Shown here one piece after another: positions 56,309 through 64,000 of a DNA stretch of 64,000 nt. The stretch is from contig JAZKBU010000003.1 of NCBI GenBank assembly GCA_040388375.1, positions 434,001-498,000 on the forward strand, read 5' to 3'. The notes beneath the pieces were generated by a model that was not told the DNA's origin, made no database searches, and was given only the letters and a program-made list of their open reading frames with translations. Within the stretch, counting starts at the first letter, position 1. Every line of letters begins with the position of its first letter. A program made the position numbers and the translations under genes. The stretch is from Bacteroidota bacterium (GTDB lineage Bacteria; Bacteroidota; Bacteroidia; UKL13-3).

Positions 56309-56980
56309 ATGAAAATTTATTTGCTAATTACTTATATATTCATTCATGGTTTAAGTATAACCACTTATGCTCAGTACAGTAGTAGAAGGGAAAAATTAAA
56401 TGTAATTGGACTCCAAGCCAGGCTTATAGATTTAATGCCATTTGAACTTTCTTATTTACACCTTTCAGGTAAAAAATTACCGTCATATGCATTAAAATTA
56501 GGGTATGGTAAAGGTTACAAAAATGCGGTAGGAAATGCTGGAATATATGTGTATCCGCCTTCTGACCCAAACTTTAGTATTGACCAATCTTTTACTGCCT
56601 ATTTTATAAAACCGGGCATTGTTCTTTATGCTAAAAAGGGAGCTATTCTTAGGTCTGCTTGTATACTAAATTACTGTATTGCTCAAAGTAAAGATAAAAT
56701 GGTTATTACCTCACAGGATCAATTATTTGGAACGCTACAACAAACCTATAACGAAACCAATACTTATCAATCAATAGAACTCGAGGCTAATCATTCATTT
56801 TACAGGACATCTTTGTTTGAATTAACTTTTGGTTATACCGCTGGCTTTAAGTTTCAGAACCCAATACCATTTACTACTGTTGTTAATGGTATCGAGAATG
56901 GTTCCACATACTCACCAGGACAGGGAGTAGGACGGTTTGTTTATGTTAATTTATATATTGGTTTTTCAGTAAAATTATAA
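56309..56980 (+). CDS. Unknown outer-membrane-like protein, second gene of the operon
   Basis: This is a 223-residue exported protein, signal MKIYLLITYIFIHGLSITTYA. The mature part reads like an outer-membrane beta barrel of about eight strands: alternating polar and hydrophobic residues with aromatic caps, for example SYALKLGYGKGYKNAVG, SFTAYFIKPGIVLYAKKGAILRSACILNYCIA and LFELTFGYTAGFKFQ, ending in the strand FVYVNLYIGFSVKL. The closing residue is Leu rather than Phe. I do not recognise a family. The ATG is two bases after the first gene's stop. Confidence 0.78.
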   Translation: MKIYLLITYIFIHGLSITTYAQYSSRREKLNVIGLQARLIDLMPFELSYLHLSGKKLPSYALKLGYGKGYKNAVGNAGIYVYPPSDPNFSIDQSFTAYFIKPGIVLYAKKGAILRSACILNYCIAQSKDKMVITSQDQLFGTLQQTYNETNTYQSIELEANHSFYRTSLFELTFGYTAGFKFQNPIPFTTVVNGIENGSTYSPGQGVGRFVYVNLYIGFSVKL

Positions 56981-57478
56981 ATGAAAAGTAATTTAACTAT
57001 TATATTATTCCTGTTGCAATTTGTATGGTGCACGAATTGTTATGCCCAAGTAAAGGAAGTGGTTTTTACCAATAAAAAAAAGGGTTCGCAGGAAGTCTAT
57101 AAACTACCACATCAGGCTGAAATTAATTTAATAGATGAGAATCCTAATTTTTTTAGCAACGTAATTTTAGATTCAGTAAGCAATGATACTTTTTACATTA
57201 CCAATCCCAGGAATGCCAAACAGCAATTAGCTGTACCCTTTAATGTGGTTAATTCAATAAAGCTATCCGGGCAATCTTTGAAGCGAGGCTTTCGGGTATT
57301 CCATATTACATTTCTTTCCTCATTGTTGCTTATAGGAATAATTACGCCTAAGTATAAGTACGATACAAATATAATAACTATCCCTCTTTTGCTGGGCGGA
57401 GTTGGCTTTTTAATAGGGATTCCATATACCAAAAAATATCACAATACCGGTTTTGAAATAAAGGGGAGAAACAAATGA
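56981..57478 (+). CDS. Unknown exported protein with beta domain and two membrane segments, third gene
   Basis: This is a 165-residue protein. After the signal (MKSNLTIILFLLQFVWCTNCYA) comes a small beta domain at about 24-95 (VKEVVFTNKKKGSQEVYKLPHQAEINLID...SNDTFYI...LAVPFNVVNSIKL), then two hydrophobic segments at about 107-121 and 129-147, and a short basic end. The fourth gene encodes the same layout, with matching DT-F/L-Y and V/I-P-F/I-N turns, so they look like diverged paralogues. Similar beta-plus-two-membrane proteins occur widely in Bacteroidota without a known role. The stop overlaps the fourth gene's start by four bases. Confidence 0.78.
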   Translation: MKSNLTIILFLLQFVWCTNCYAQVKEVVFTNKKKGSQEVYKLPHQAEINLIDENPNFFSNVILDSVSNDTFYITNPRNAKQQLAVPFNVVNSIKLSGQSLKRGFRVFHITFLSSLLLIGIITPKYKYDTNIITIPLLLGGVGFLIGIPYTKKYHNTGFEIKGRNK

Positions 57479-58071
57479 AAAACGTTATTCTTTTCCTTTT
57501 TATACTATTTACAATCAATACTTTCGGACAGGATAGAAGGGGTATTTATTTTCGGAATAAAAACAACAATAAGATGATTAAGTTGTGTTTTAATGACAGG
57601 ACTGAATTTAAAATAAAAGACAACTACTTAAAAGAATTAAGTGATTCTATACAGGTTAAACATAAAATGTCAGGAAGCCTTATCGCTACTTTAATAATTG
57701 CAAGTTTAGATACCTTATATTTTGAAGACTCTCTCCATATTCCAATTAACCAATTAGAATGGATTTATACAAAATCAAATTCCTATTACGCCAACATGAT
57801 TGCATTTACCGGAAGTATGGTTTTATTAGGTTTTTTAAACTATGATATATTGTATAATAATCAAAGCATAGGATCACTGATTACCTGTAATATACTAATA
57901 GGGGGTAGTTCACTTATAATGATTCCTATTGTTATTAGGAAAAATGTAGTTTATACCGAAAATTGGGAGCCGATAGCAATTGCTAAAAGAAATAGAAACA
58001 CTTTTAAACCCAATAGTAAAACACATACCATTTTTGATAGATTAGAATTACCTTCTCCTCAACGGAAATAA
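57475..58071 (+). CDS. Unknown exported protein, paralogue of the third gene
   Basis: This is a 198-residue protein. The signal is MKNVILFLFILFTINTFG. The beta domain (RGIYFRNKNNNKMIKLCFNDRTEFKIKDNYLKE...SLDTLYFEDSLHIPINQLEWIYT) and two membrane segments near 105-121 and 132-151 mirror the third gene product. It differs by a longer, basic C-terminal tail (IAKRNRNTFKPNSKTHTIFDRLELPSPQRK). Start ATG overlaps the previous stop by four bases. About 120 AT-rich bases with no clear terminator separate it from the tRNA. Confidence 0.78.
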   Translation: MKNVILFLFILFTINTFGQDRRGIYFRNKNNNKMIKLCFNDRTEFKIKDNYLKELSDSIQVKHKMSGSLIATLIIASLDTLYFEDSLHIPINQLEWIYTKSNSYYANMIAFTGSMVLLGFLNYDILYNNQSIGSLITCNILIGGSSLIMIPIVIRKNVVYTENWEPIAIAKRNRNTFKPNSKTHTIFDRLELPSPQRK

Positions 58072-58167
58072 AATCGGTTAGAATTGATTATAACGATTGA
58101 TTTTTAGTACTTAACTAAAAAAATACAGTCACAATTGATTTTTTTATACCTATGTAAATAATATTTA

Positions 58168-58175
58168 TATATTTG
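58168..58175 (+). promoter_or_regulatory. -7 promoter element TATATTTG of tRNA-Cys
   Basis: An exact TAnnTTTG lies 18 bases before the tRNA. No -33 TTG is found at 19-base spacing. Confidence 0.6.
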
Positions 58176-58193
58176 CACTCCTTTAAAGCATAA

Positions 58194-58267
58194 GGTATCG
58201 TGGCCGAGTGGCTAGGCAGAGCTCTGCAAAAGCTCCTACAGCAGTTCGAATCTGCTCGATACCTCCA
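58194..58267 (+). tRNA. tRNA-Cys (anticodon GCA)
   Basis: The acceptor stem GGTATCG / CGATACC (58194-58200 with 58257-58263) pairs fully. The anticodon stem GAGCT / AGCTC encloses CTGCAAA with anticodon GCA at 58226-58228. The T-arm is AGCAG-TTCGAAT-CTGCT at 58240-58256. The discriminator is U at 58264 and CCA is encoded at 58265-58267. U73 and the GCA anticodon both fit cysteine. Confidence 0.97.
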
Positions 58268-58269
58268 AC

Positions 58270-58298
58270 AAAAAAGCCCTTATTAAAGGGCTTTTTTG
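58270..58298. terminator. Bidirectional terminator after tRNA-Cys
   Basis: AAAAAAGCCCTT (58270-58281) pairs with AAGGGCTTTTTT (58286-58297). It also covers the stop of the facing glycosyltransferase gene. Confidence 0.92.
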
Positions 58299-59035
58299 TT
58301 TTGCATAAACAAACTTTTTATTTTCCTTATAATCCATTTAGGTGAGGTTTTGTTCATATACCGTAGTTGTACCTGCAGTTTTTCCTGAAAAGCATCTTTA
58401 ATATTTTGACTTTTAGCCTCTTTGTGTATACGGTAAGATGCAAATTGTTTATTGATGAAAAAACTATGCGTTTCCTTTAACAGATATAATATCAAATCAT
58501 AGTCGAAAGTATATTGCAACGAACTATCCAAAAAGTACGAACGTTCAATTCTGCTTCTATTAAAAAAACAAGCAGGCTGAAATACTTTTGGTAGCATACC
58601 TTTATCAAGAGCCCATTCTACTGAAATACGCTCTCCCTCAGGTTCTCGTAGTTCTGTACCTGTTTCATCTATAGTAGCACATTTGCCATATACAAAACCA
58701 ATATTCGGGTTCACTTCAAAACATCTTACAGCCGACTCAACGGCTGTTGGCAATAAAAGATCATCAGAATTTAAGAAGGCAATAATTTTACCTTTACACC
58801 TATCAAATGCCTGGTTAATGGCATCAGCTTGGCCTTTATCCGCTTTCGACTGCCAGTAAGTTATTTGAGAATCGTATTTTTTTATAATGTCAAGACTTCC
58901 GTCCGTTGACCCACCGTCCATTACAAAATATTCAATGTTTTTGTAAGTTTGGTTCAATACAGAACATATTGTTTCCTCTAAAAACTTAGCTTGGTTGAAA
59001 CTCGGAGTAATTATGCTTACTAATGGATTATCCAT
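58283..59035 (-). CDS. Family 2 glycosyltransferase
   Basis: This is a 250-residue GT-A glycosyltransferase. The opening PLVSIITPSFNQAKFLEETICSVLNQTYKNIEYFVMDGGSTDGS is the GT2 nucleotide-binding region, and AFLNSDDLLLPTAVE holds the DxD-type motif near 90-93. FDYDLILYLLKE near 175-186 is the acceptor/catalytic-base region. No membrane segment is present, so it works at the cytoplasmic face, probably on a polysaccharide or glycolipid. Sugar and acceptor are unknown. Its 3' end shares a terminator with tRNA-Cys. Confidence 0.93.
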   Translation of the reverse strand: MDNPLVSIITPSFNQAKFLEETICSVLNQTYKNIEYFVMDGGSTDGSLDIIKKYDSQITYWQSKADKGQADAINQAFDRCKGKIIAFLNSDDLLLPTAVESAVRCFEVNPNIGFVYGKCATIDETGTELREPEGERISVEWALDKGMLPKVFQPACFFNRSRIERSYFLDSSLQYTFDYDLILYLLKETHSFFINKQFASYRIHKEAKSQNIKDAFQEKLQVQLRYMNKTSPKWIIRKIKSLFMQNKKAL

Positions 59036-59258
59036 GGTATCGGGCTATAAATTGATTATATCAATTTACGTATAAAATAAACGTATGGTTTTTTTGAATA
59101 TTATTTAATTTTCCAATGGCAATATATACCATAATTATCATTAAAAATGATAGAGTTGATGAGTTGCAGCGTGTTTGATTTATAATCAGGCAACAGTAGT
59201 TTAAACGACAACGGGAGAAAATGCAATTATAACAGCTAATATTTTTATTAATGGAGGA

Positions 59259-60476
59259 TTAATCGAACTTGATTGACTTTACTGGATGTATCTTACTAAC
59301 TAGATTAGCAGGTAATAGTAAAAGTATGATACATATGCAAAAGCACGCAATGTTAATGATAATAAAATCAGTTACAGCAAATGAAATAGGTACTGCACCT
59401 ATATAATAATCCTTTTCAGAAAGCTTAATAAATTGAAAGTTATATTGCAAATAGCCCAATAGCCCGGCCAATAAATTGCCTAATAAAAGCCCTCTGAACA
59501 CAATGAAAGAAGCCAAATTGATAAATATTTTAATAATATTTTTATTGCTGCTTCCCAAGGCTTTTAGCATGCCAATCATATTGCTGCGTTCCACAATTAA
59601 TATCAATAGTGCTGTGGTCATATTGATAATAGCTACTGCAGCCATTAACACCAATACTATCAATACATTTACATCAAGCATTTTTAACCAGTTAAATAGT
59701 TCAGGATAAATAGAAGTAATTGGTGTAATACCCATAGTATAAGGTGTTACACCTGAGAGTAAGTCCATTTGCGTATCAAGCGAATCAAAATTATTGATAA
59801 AAACTTCGTAGCCGGTAATAACATTACTTGGCCAATTGTTTAATTTTTGTATTTGTTTTAAGTCAACAATAGCATAAAGGTCATCCAGTTCACCCAGGTT
59901 CGTATCAAAAATGCCTGTTACATTAAACTTACGTACCCGTGGAGGTTCCTGAATAAAATATATCATAATTGCATCGCCTATTTTAAAGCCCAGTTTTTGG
60001 GCCAGCGATGAAGAAATAATTATTTCGTTCGATGTTTTATGGCTGTTTATATTAAGAAGAGAACCCGCAATCAGGCTCTTTTTTATAAAACTCCAGTCAA
60101 ATGTGCTATCAATACCTTTTAGTACAACACCTTGAAAATCGTTCTCCGTTTTTATAATTCCGGTTTTTATACCATATTTTTGAAAATGTTTAAAGCCATT
60201 CTGAGTTGATAAAAACTGTTCAACTGTTTTGTTTTGTTCTATGGGGAAACTTTCGTATGATTGGTTTTGATCTAAGTTATTAATAACAATATGCGATTGA
60301 AAGCCAGCCAGTTTTGCTTTAACCTGTTGTTGATAGCCTCTGGAAATAGCTACAGCTAAAAGCATTACAGCAATACTTAAAGCCACCGCTAAAGTGGCTA
60401 TTTTTACAATAAGCTTTGAAAACGAAGTTTGTTTACTTTGGCTTAAACGTTTTGATATAAAAAAACTTAATTGCAA
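59259..60476 (-). CDS. LolC/E-like FtsX-family ABC permease, TTG start
   Basis: This is a 405-residue permease with one N-terminal membrane segment (about 22-46), a periplasmic domain (about 50-255) and three C-terminal segments (about 265-290, 315-340 and 365-395). The arrangement and IVERSNMIGMLKALGSSNKNIIKIF match LolC/LolE-type lipoprotein-release permeases. The start is TTG 60476 (MQLSFFISKRL); the next in-frame ATG is past the first membrane segment. A TATATTTG -7 element on this strand lies at 60499-60506, inside the divergent NamZ gene. No LolD ATPase is adjacent. The 223 bases downstream hold no gene. Confidence 0.88.
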   Translation of the reverse strand: MQLSFFISKRLSQSKQTSFSKLIVKIATLAVALSIAVMLLAVAISRGYQQQVKAKLAGFQSHIVINNLDQNQSYESFPIEQNKTVEQFLSTQNGFKHFQKYGIKTGIIKTENDFQGVVLKGIDSTFDWSFIKKSLIAGSLLNINSHKTSNEIIISSSLAQKLGFKIGDAIMIYFIQEPPRVRKFNVTGIFDTNLGELDDLYAIVDLKQIQKLNNWPSNVITGYEVFINNFDSLDTQMDLLSGVTPYTMGITPITSIYPELFNWLKMLDVNVLIVLVLMAAVAIINMTTALLILIVERSNMIGMLKALGSSNKNIIKIFINLASFIVFRGLLLGNLLAGLLGYLQYNFQFIKLSEKDYYIGAVPISFAVTDFIIINIACFCICIILLLLPANLVSKIHPVKSIKFD

Positions 60477-60481
60477 TCCAA

Positions 60482-61651
60482 ATGAGAAATAAATTGTCCA
60501 AATATAAGAGTCGCATTTGTTTTTTAATGCTTTTGCTGCTTAATTATCAATCGCAGGCCCAAATAGTTTTGGGTGCTGCAAGATTAAGTACGTATTTACC
60601 ATTGCTTAAAAACAAAAAAGTTGGATTAGTAGTAAACCAAAGCAGTGTTTTAAACCAAACCCATTTGGTAGATACTTTAATAAGCTTACGTGTAAATGTA
60701 AGTACCTTGTTTTCTCCTGAACATGGTTTACGTGGCAATTATTCTGCTGGCGAAAAAGTTAAAAGTACCATTGATGAAAAAACAGGATTACCTGTTGTTT
60801 CATTGTACGGAAATAATAAAAAGCCAAGTGCTGCCCAGCTAAAAAATGTAGATATACTCATTTTAGATTTACAGGATGTTGGAGCCAGGTTCTATACCTA
60901 CATAAGTACATTGCATTATGTAATGGAGGCTTGTGCAGAAAACAATAAAACGTTAATAGTATTAGATAAACCAAACCCTAATGGAGATATAATAGATGGT
61001 CCTATTTTAGATACAGCTTATAAATCGTTTATAGGTATGCATACCATACCTATATTACATGGAATGACAATGGGAGAGTATGCCCAAATGATAAATGGAC
61101 AAGGGTGGTTACATAAAAAAGTAAAGTGCAAACTGAAAGTAATTACTATGTTGAATTATACCCATCACACACCATATACACCACCCATTTTTCCTTCACC
61201 TAATCTACGTACCTACGAAGCCATAAGATTATATGCCAGCTTGTGCTTTTTTGAAGGAACAGATGTGAGTTTAGGACGAGGAACCGAAAAGCCTTTTGAG
61301 TGTATTGGTATACCCAATAGTAAAATTGGAAATTATGAGTTTACACCAGTAGCAATTAAAGGCGTGGCTGACAATCCTCCACAGAAAGACAAGTTATGCA
61401 AAGGTTTTTTATTAACTAATGAAGCTAAAAATATTAAGCAATTAAACCTGTCATGGTTACTTGATTTTTATAATGCACGCAACGATAGCAGTCAGTTTTT
61501 TACTAGTTTTTTCGAAAAATTAGCAGGAACTGATAAGCTAAGAAAGCAAATAATAGCAGGTTTAAGCGAGGAGCAAATAAAACAAAGTTGGCAACCCGGT
61601 TTGGTAAAATACAAAACCATGCGTAAAAAATATTTACTGTATAAAGATTAA
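60482..61651 (+). CDS. namZ: Exo-beta-N-acetylmuramidase NamZ (DUF1343)
   Basis: This is a 389-residue exported protein of family DUF1343, now known as NamZ (GH171), which removes terminal MurNAc from peptidoglycan fragments. The signal is RICFLMLLLLNYQSQAQ. Family marks: KVGLVVNQSSVLNQTHLVDTL, LFSPEHGLRGNYSAGEKV, LILDLQDVGARFYTYISTLHYVMEAC and LDKPNPNGDIIDGP, then ILHGMTMGEYA and FEGTDVSLGRGTEKPFE. It is probably periplasmic and recycles wall sugars. ATG 60482 leaves only 5 bases to the divergent permease start; ATG 60527 (MLLLLNYQSQAQ) is an alternative. The glycosyltransferase and MFS genes follow on the same strand. Confidence 0.93.
   Translation: MRNKLSKYKSRICFLMLLLLNYQSQAQIVLGAARLSTYLPLLKNKKVGLVVNQSSVLNQTHLVDTLISLRVNVSTLFSPEHGLRGNYSAGEKVKSTIDEKTGLPVVSLYGNNKKPSAAQLKNVDILILDLQDVGARFYTYISTLHYVMEACAENNKTLIVLDKPNPNGDIIDGPILDTAYKSFIGMHTIPILHGMTMGEYAQMINGQGWLHKKVKCKLKVITMLNYTHHTPYTPPIFPSPNLRTYEAIRLYASLCFFEGTDVSLGRGTEKPFECIGIPNSKIGNYEFTPVAIKGVADNPPQKDKLCKGFLLTNEAKNIKQLNLSWLLDFYNARNDSSQFFTSFFEKLAGTDKLRKQIIAGLSEEQIKQSWQPGLVKYKTMRKKYLLYKD
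60499..60506 (-). promoter_or_regulatory. -7 promoter element TATATTTG of the permease gene
   Basis: An exact TAnnTTTG on the minus strand lies 22 bases before the TTG start of the permease and inside the first codons of namZ as drawn. Confidence 0.55.
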
Positions 61652-61660
61652 GTGTGTAAG

Positions 61661-62638
61661 ATGAAAATATTAATAGTAAGGTTTAGTTCCATTGGAGACA
61701 TTGTTTTGACAACACCCGTTATCAGGTGTATAAAGCAGCAGCTAAATGCGGAAGTACACTTTTTAACCAAGCCTAATTTTAAACCCATACTCGAAACCAA
61801 TCCATACATTGATAAGCTGCATATATTAGATAAAAGTGTTTATGCCAAAGCCAAAGAATTACGTGCACAAAATTTTGATTACGTAATAGATTTACACAAT
61901 AATATCCGCACCCTTATTTTCAAAAAAACAATTGATGTAGAAGCCTGGTCATTCCCCAAATTAAATTTTGAAAAATGGTTATTGGTTAATTTAAAAGTAA
62001 ATAAAATGCCCGACATACATATAGTTGACAGGTATTTTGAGCCAGCTTCACAGCTTGGTGTAGTAAACGATAACAAAGGCCTAGATTATTTTTTACCGTC
62101 CAATTTTGAATGGGATTACCCCGTTGATGTGAAAGAAAATTATATAGCATGGGCCATCGGTGCACAGCATTTTACCAAACAGTTTCCAGTTAGTAAAATA
62201 ATAAATATTTGCAATCAGATAAATAAACCCATTTACCTGCTAGGAGGAAAAGAAGATATAAGTAATGCCGAAAGTATAATTGCTGCAACTGGTAGTCATG
62301 TAAAAAGTTTGTGCGGAAAGTTGAGTTTACATCAATCAGCTTATATGGTGAAAGAAAGCAATTTTTTAATTACCAATGATACCGGTTTAATGCATATTGG
62401 TGCTGCTTACCAAAAACCAATTATTTCATTGTGGGGAAACACCACACCATTGCTGGGTATGTATCCTTATTATGGCAATAGCAATGTGAAACAAACCATC
62501 ATTGAAAACAACAATTTAAACTGCCGTCCATGTAGTAAAATTGGTTATCATCAGTGTCCTAAAAAACATTTTAAATGTATGATAGATTTAGATGAAGCCA
62601 CTATTATTAAAACAATAAATGGATATATTGCTAATTGA
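61661..62638 (+). CDS. Family 9 glycosyltransferase (heptosyltransferase-like)
   Basis: This is a 325-residue GT9 protein. ATG 61661 opens the typical MKILIVRFSSIGDIVLTTPVIRCIKQQ; the GTG upstream adds only three residues. The C-terminal half has ITNDTGLMHIGAAYQKPIISLWGNTTP near 244-270, the sugar-nucleotide binding region of ADP-heptose transferases. The end is Cys-rich (CRPCSKIGYHQCPKKHFKCM), as in other Bacteroidota members. It probably adds heptose or a related sugar to lipopolysaccharide. It is nine bases after namZ, in the same operon. Confidence 0.92.
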   Translation: MKILIVRFSSIGDIVLTTPVIRCIKQQLNAEVHFLTKPNFKPILETNPYIDKLHILDKSVYAKAKELRAQNFDYVIDLHNNIRTLIFKKTIDVEAWSFPKLNFEKWLLVNLKVNKMPDIHIVDRYFEPASQLGVVNDNKGLDYFLPSNFEWDYPVDVKENYIAWAIGAQHFTKQFPVSKIINICNQINKPIYLLGGKEDISNAESIIAATGSHVKSLCGKLSLHQSAYMVKESNFLITNDTGLMHIGAAYQKPIISLWGNTTPLLGMYPYYGNSNVKQTIIENNNLNCRPCSKIGYHQCPKKHFKCMIDLDEATIIKTINGYIAN

Positions 62639-62665
62639 ATAAGCCTATAGAAACTTTGATATAAA

Positions 62666-63922
62666 ATGAATAAAAAACTTACTTTTTTAATTATAGTAGC
62701 AGCCCTCGGTTACTTCGTAGATATTTATGATTTGATTGTTTTCAATGTAGTAAAACAAGAAAGTTTATTGGATTTTATTCCGGCCAATCAAATGGATAAA
62801 ACAGATACTTTTTTATTCAATTGTCAAATGACAGGTATGTTGTTAGGAGGTTTAATTTGGGGCATTTTAGGCGATAAAAAAGGACGTATATCCGTTCTGT
62901 TTGGTTCTATTATTTTGTATTCATTAGCCAATATAGCCAATGCTTTTGTAACAGATGTTCCCTCGTATGCTTTGATGCGTTTTTTAGCAGGTATAGGTTT
63001 AGCAGGTGAGTTAGGTGCGGGTATTACATTGGTAAGCGAGAACATGGAAAAATCGAAAAGAGGAATTGGCACCATGATTATTGTAACCGTTGGTGCTTTG
63101 GGTGCTATTGCAGCAGCAGCAGTGGCTAAAAACGGACATTATATAGTAGATTTTCTATCCAGTAATTTTTCAGTTACTTTAAAAAACTGGCAGGTAACTT
63201 ATTTGGTAGGTGGTGTATTAGGTTTAATGCTCCTATTGTTGCGTGCAGGTACTTACGAAAGTGGTATGTATAAAGAAGTAGCCAATAACCATCATATCAA
63301 AAAAGGTAATTTGTTAAGTTTATTAGCCAATAAAAATAACCTGCTTAAATATTTAGCATGTATTGCCATTGGTTTACCTATTTGGTTTAGCATAGGTGTA
63401 TTGGTTAATAAATCGCATTTGTTTGCCCGTACTTTAGGTATTGAAATTAAAGTAGCTGATAGTGTTATGTTTGCTTATATAGGCTTATCCGTTGGCGATT
63501 TATTCAGTGGCTTATTCAGCCAGTTATTAAAGAGCCGCAAAAAAGTTATCTATGCCTATTTAGGTTTTAGTTTTATACTCTATTTTATTTATTTGTTCAA
63601 TAATCAGGTATCAGTAACGTATTTTAAAACCATGTGTTTTTTATTGGGTGCTGCAACAGGTTATTGGGCTCTTTTTGTAACAGTAGCCTGCGAGCAGTTT
63701 GGCACCAATATACGTTCAACAGTAACCAATACAGTGCCCAATTTTGTTAGAGGTGCAGTTGTGCCTATTACATTAGGATTTGCAGCATTGCAAAATAGCT
63801 TTGGCTTTAACATTACTTATGCGGCCTTATTGGTAGGTGTTATTTGTTTGTTATTGGCATTGGTTTCAACCTTGTATGTAGAAGAAAGCTTTCATAAAGA
63901 TTTAGATTATTTAGAAAAATAA
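62666..63922 (+). CDS. Major facilitator superfamily transporter
   Basis: This is a 418-residue transporter with twelve predicted membrane segments. Motif A between segments 2 and 3 reads GILGDKKGRISVL near 67-79, and the AGIGLAGELGAG segment near 109-120 is typical of the metabolite:H+ symporter / sugar porter branch. A loop of about 35 residues separates the two halves. The substrate cannot be read from the sequence; the position after namZ and a GT9 gene would allow a role in wall-sugar or metabolite uptake. It is 27 bases after the GT9 gene. Confidence 0.92.
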   Translation: MNKKLTFLIIVAALGYFVDIYDLIVFNVVKQESLLDFIPANQMDKTDTFLFNCQMTGMLLGGLIWGILGDKKGRISVLFGSIILYSLANIANAFVTDVPSYALMRFLAGIGLAGELGAGITLVSENMEKSKRGIGTMIIVTVGALGAIAAAAVAKNGHYIVDFLSSNFSVTLKNWQVTYLVGGVLGLMLLLLRAGTYESGMYKEVANNHHIKKGNLLSLLANKNNLLKYLACIAIGLPIWFSIGVLVNKSHLFARTLGIEIKVADSVMFAYIGLSVGDLFSGLFSQLLKSRKKVIYAYLGFSFILYFIYLFNNQVSVTYFKTMCFLLGAATGYWALFVTVACEQFGTNIRSTVTNTVPNFVRGAVVPITLGFAALQNSFGFNITYAALLVGVICLLLALVSTLYVEESFHKDLDYLEK

Positions 63923-63927
63923 GCTGA

Positions 63928-64000
63928 CTAAATTTTCCAAAAAACCATACTGATAATGCCCAATACCATAATTAGTTTTGAAATAAAACTCAATTTGGTA
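63928..64000 (-). CDS. C-terminal end of a truncated membrane protein
   Basis: On the minus strand a frame enters from the window edge and ends at a TAG (63928-63930). Its last residues, LSFISKLIMVLGIISMVFWKI, look like a terminal membrane helix. It lies five bases from the MFS stop, convergent. The fragment is too short to name and could be chance. Confidence 0.4.
   Translation of the reverse strand, partial: TKLSFISKLIMVLGIISMVFWKI

Overview
The window reads as chromosomal DNA of a member of the Bacteroidota. It is AT-rich. Five exported proteins end in type IX secretion sorting domains of the form YPNPxxG...GxYxVxx. Lipoprotein signals are short and Cys-ended, Shine-Dalgarno sequences are scarce, and several genes are preceded by the Bacteroidota promoter form TTG-N19-TAnnTTTG (best copies at 18071, 47399 and 55794). 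Genus and species cannot be read from this stretch. No rRNA, prophage, CRISPR array, SusC/SusD locus or intact insertion sequence was seen.

Layout. Bases 1-4100 look accessory: small hypothetical proteins and lipoproteins lie between short palindromic repeats of several kinds (GTAG-footed REP-like elements, GTCC-loop palindromes, an 18-bp perfect palindrome). Bases 4150-13940 hold a cupin protein, a rhodanese-thioredoxin lipoprotein, an ATP-pyrophosphatase fused to a cysteine-rich CWC domain, two LPP20-like lipoproteins, a YheT-type hydrolase, a MacB/FtsX-type permease, a DUF4403 lipoprotein, an acetyltransferase and a SUMF1-like protein. Bases 14000-22400 hold a long PurF homologue, a secreted esterase, MsrA, a DUF5683 protein, a methyltransferase, a sorting-domain protein and an M49 dipeptidyl peptidase. 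Bases 22400-30700 hold a 1152-residue PKD-type surface protein, a CCG-domain iron-sulfur protein, a TPR sensor ending in a solitary histidine-phosphotransfer-like helix pair, an LRR-protein kinase whose end overlaps that gene, and a YiiX-type hydrolase. Bases 30700-42200 hold formate-THF ligase, a DUF2339/DUF3999-like pair, a Rieske protein coupled to alanine dehydrogenase, an esterase-like protein apparently lacking its nucleophile, and cyanophycin synthetase.

Bases 42200-50900 hold a lipocalin-like lipoprotein, a serine hydrolase, a GH13 amylase-like enzyme, an InsA-like zinc-ribbon/HTH protein, an RRM protein, a bactofilin, RsmE, a PAP2 phosphatase and HutH. Bases 51000-54700 form the clearest functional unit: dps, an exported catalase and a periplasmic ankyrin protein in one operon, divergent from oxyR, with a good candidate OxyR operator between them. 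Bases 55800-58100 carry a four-gene operon of exported proteins of unknown function, two of which look like paralogues. After tRNA-Cys come glycosyltransferases, a LolC/E-like permease, NamZ (DUF1343) and an MFS transporter.

The observations most worth following are the unknown four-gene operon, the OxyR operator, the TPR/solitary-DHp sensor beside the LRR kinase, and the REP-like repeats. None of them proves a new system from sequence alone.
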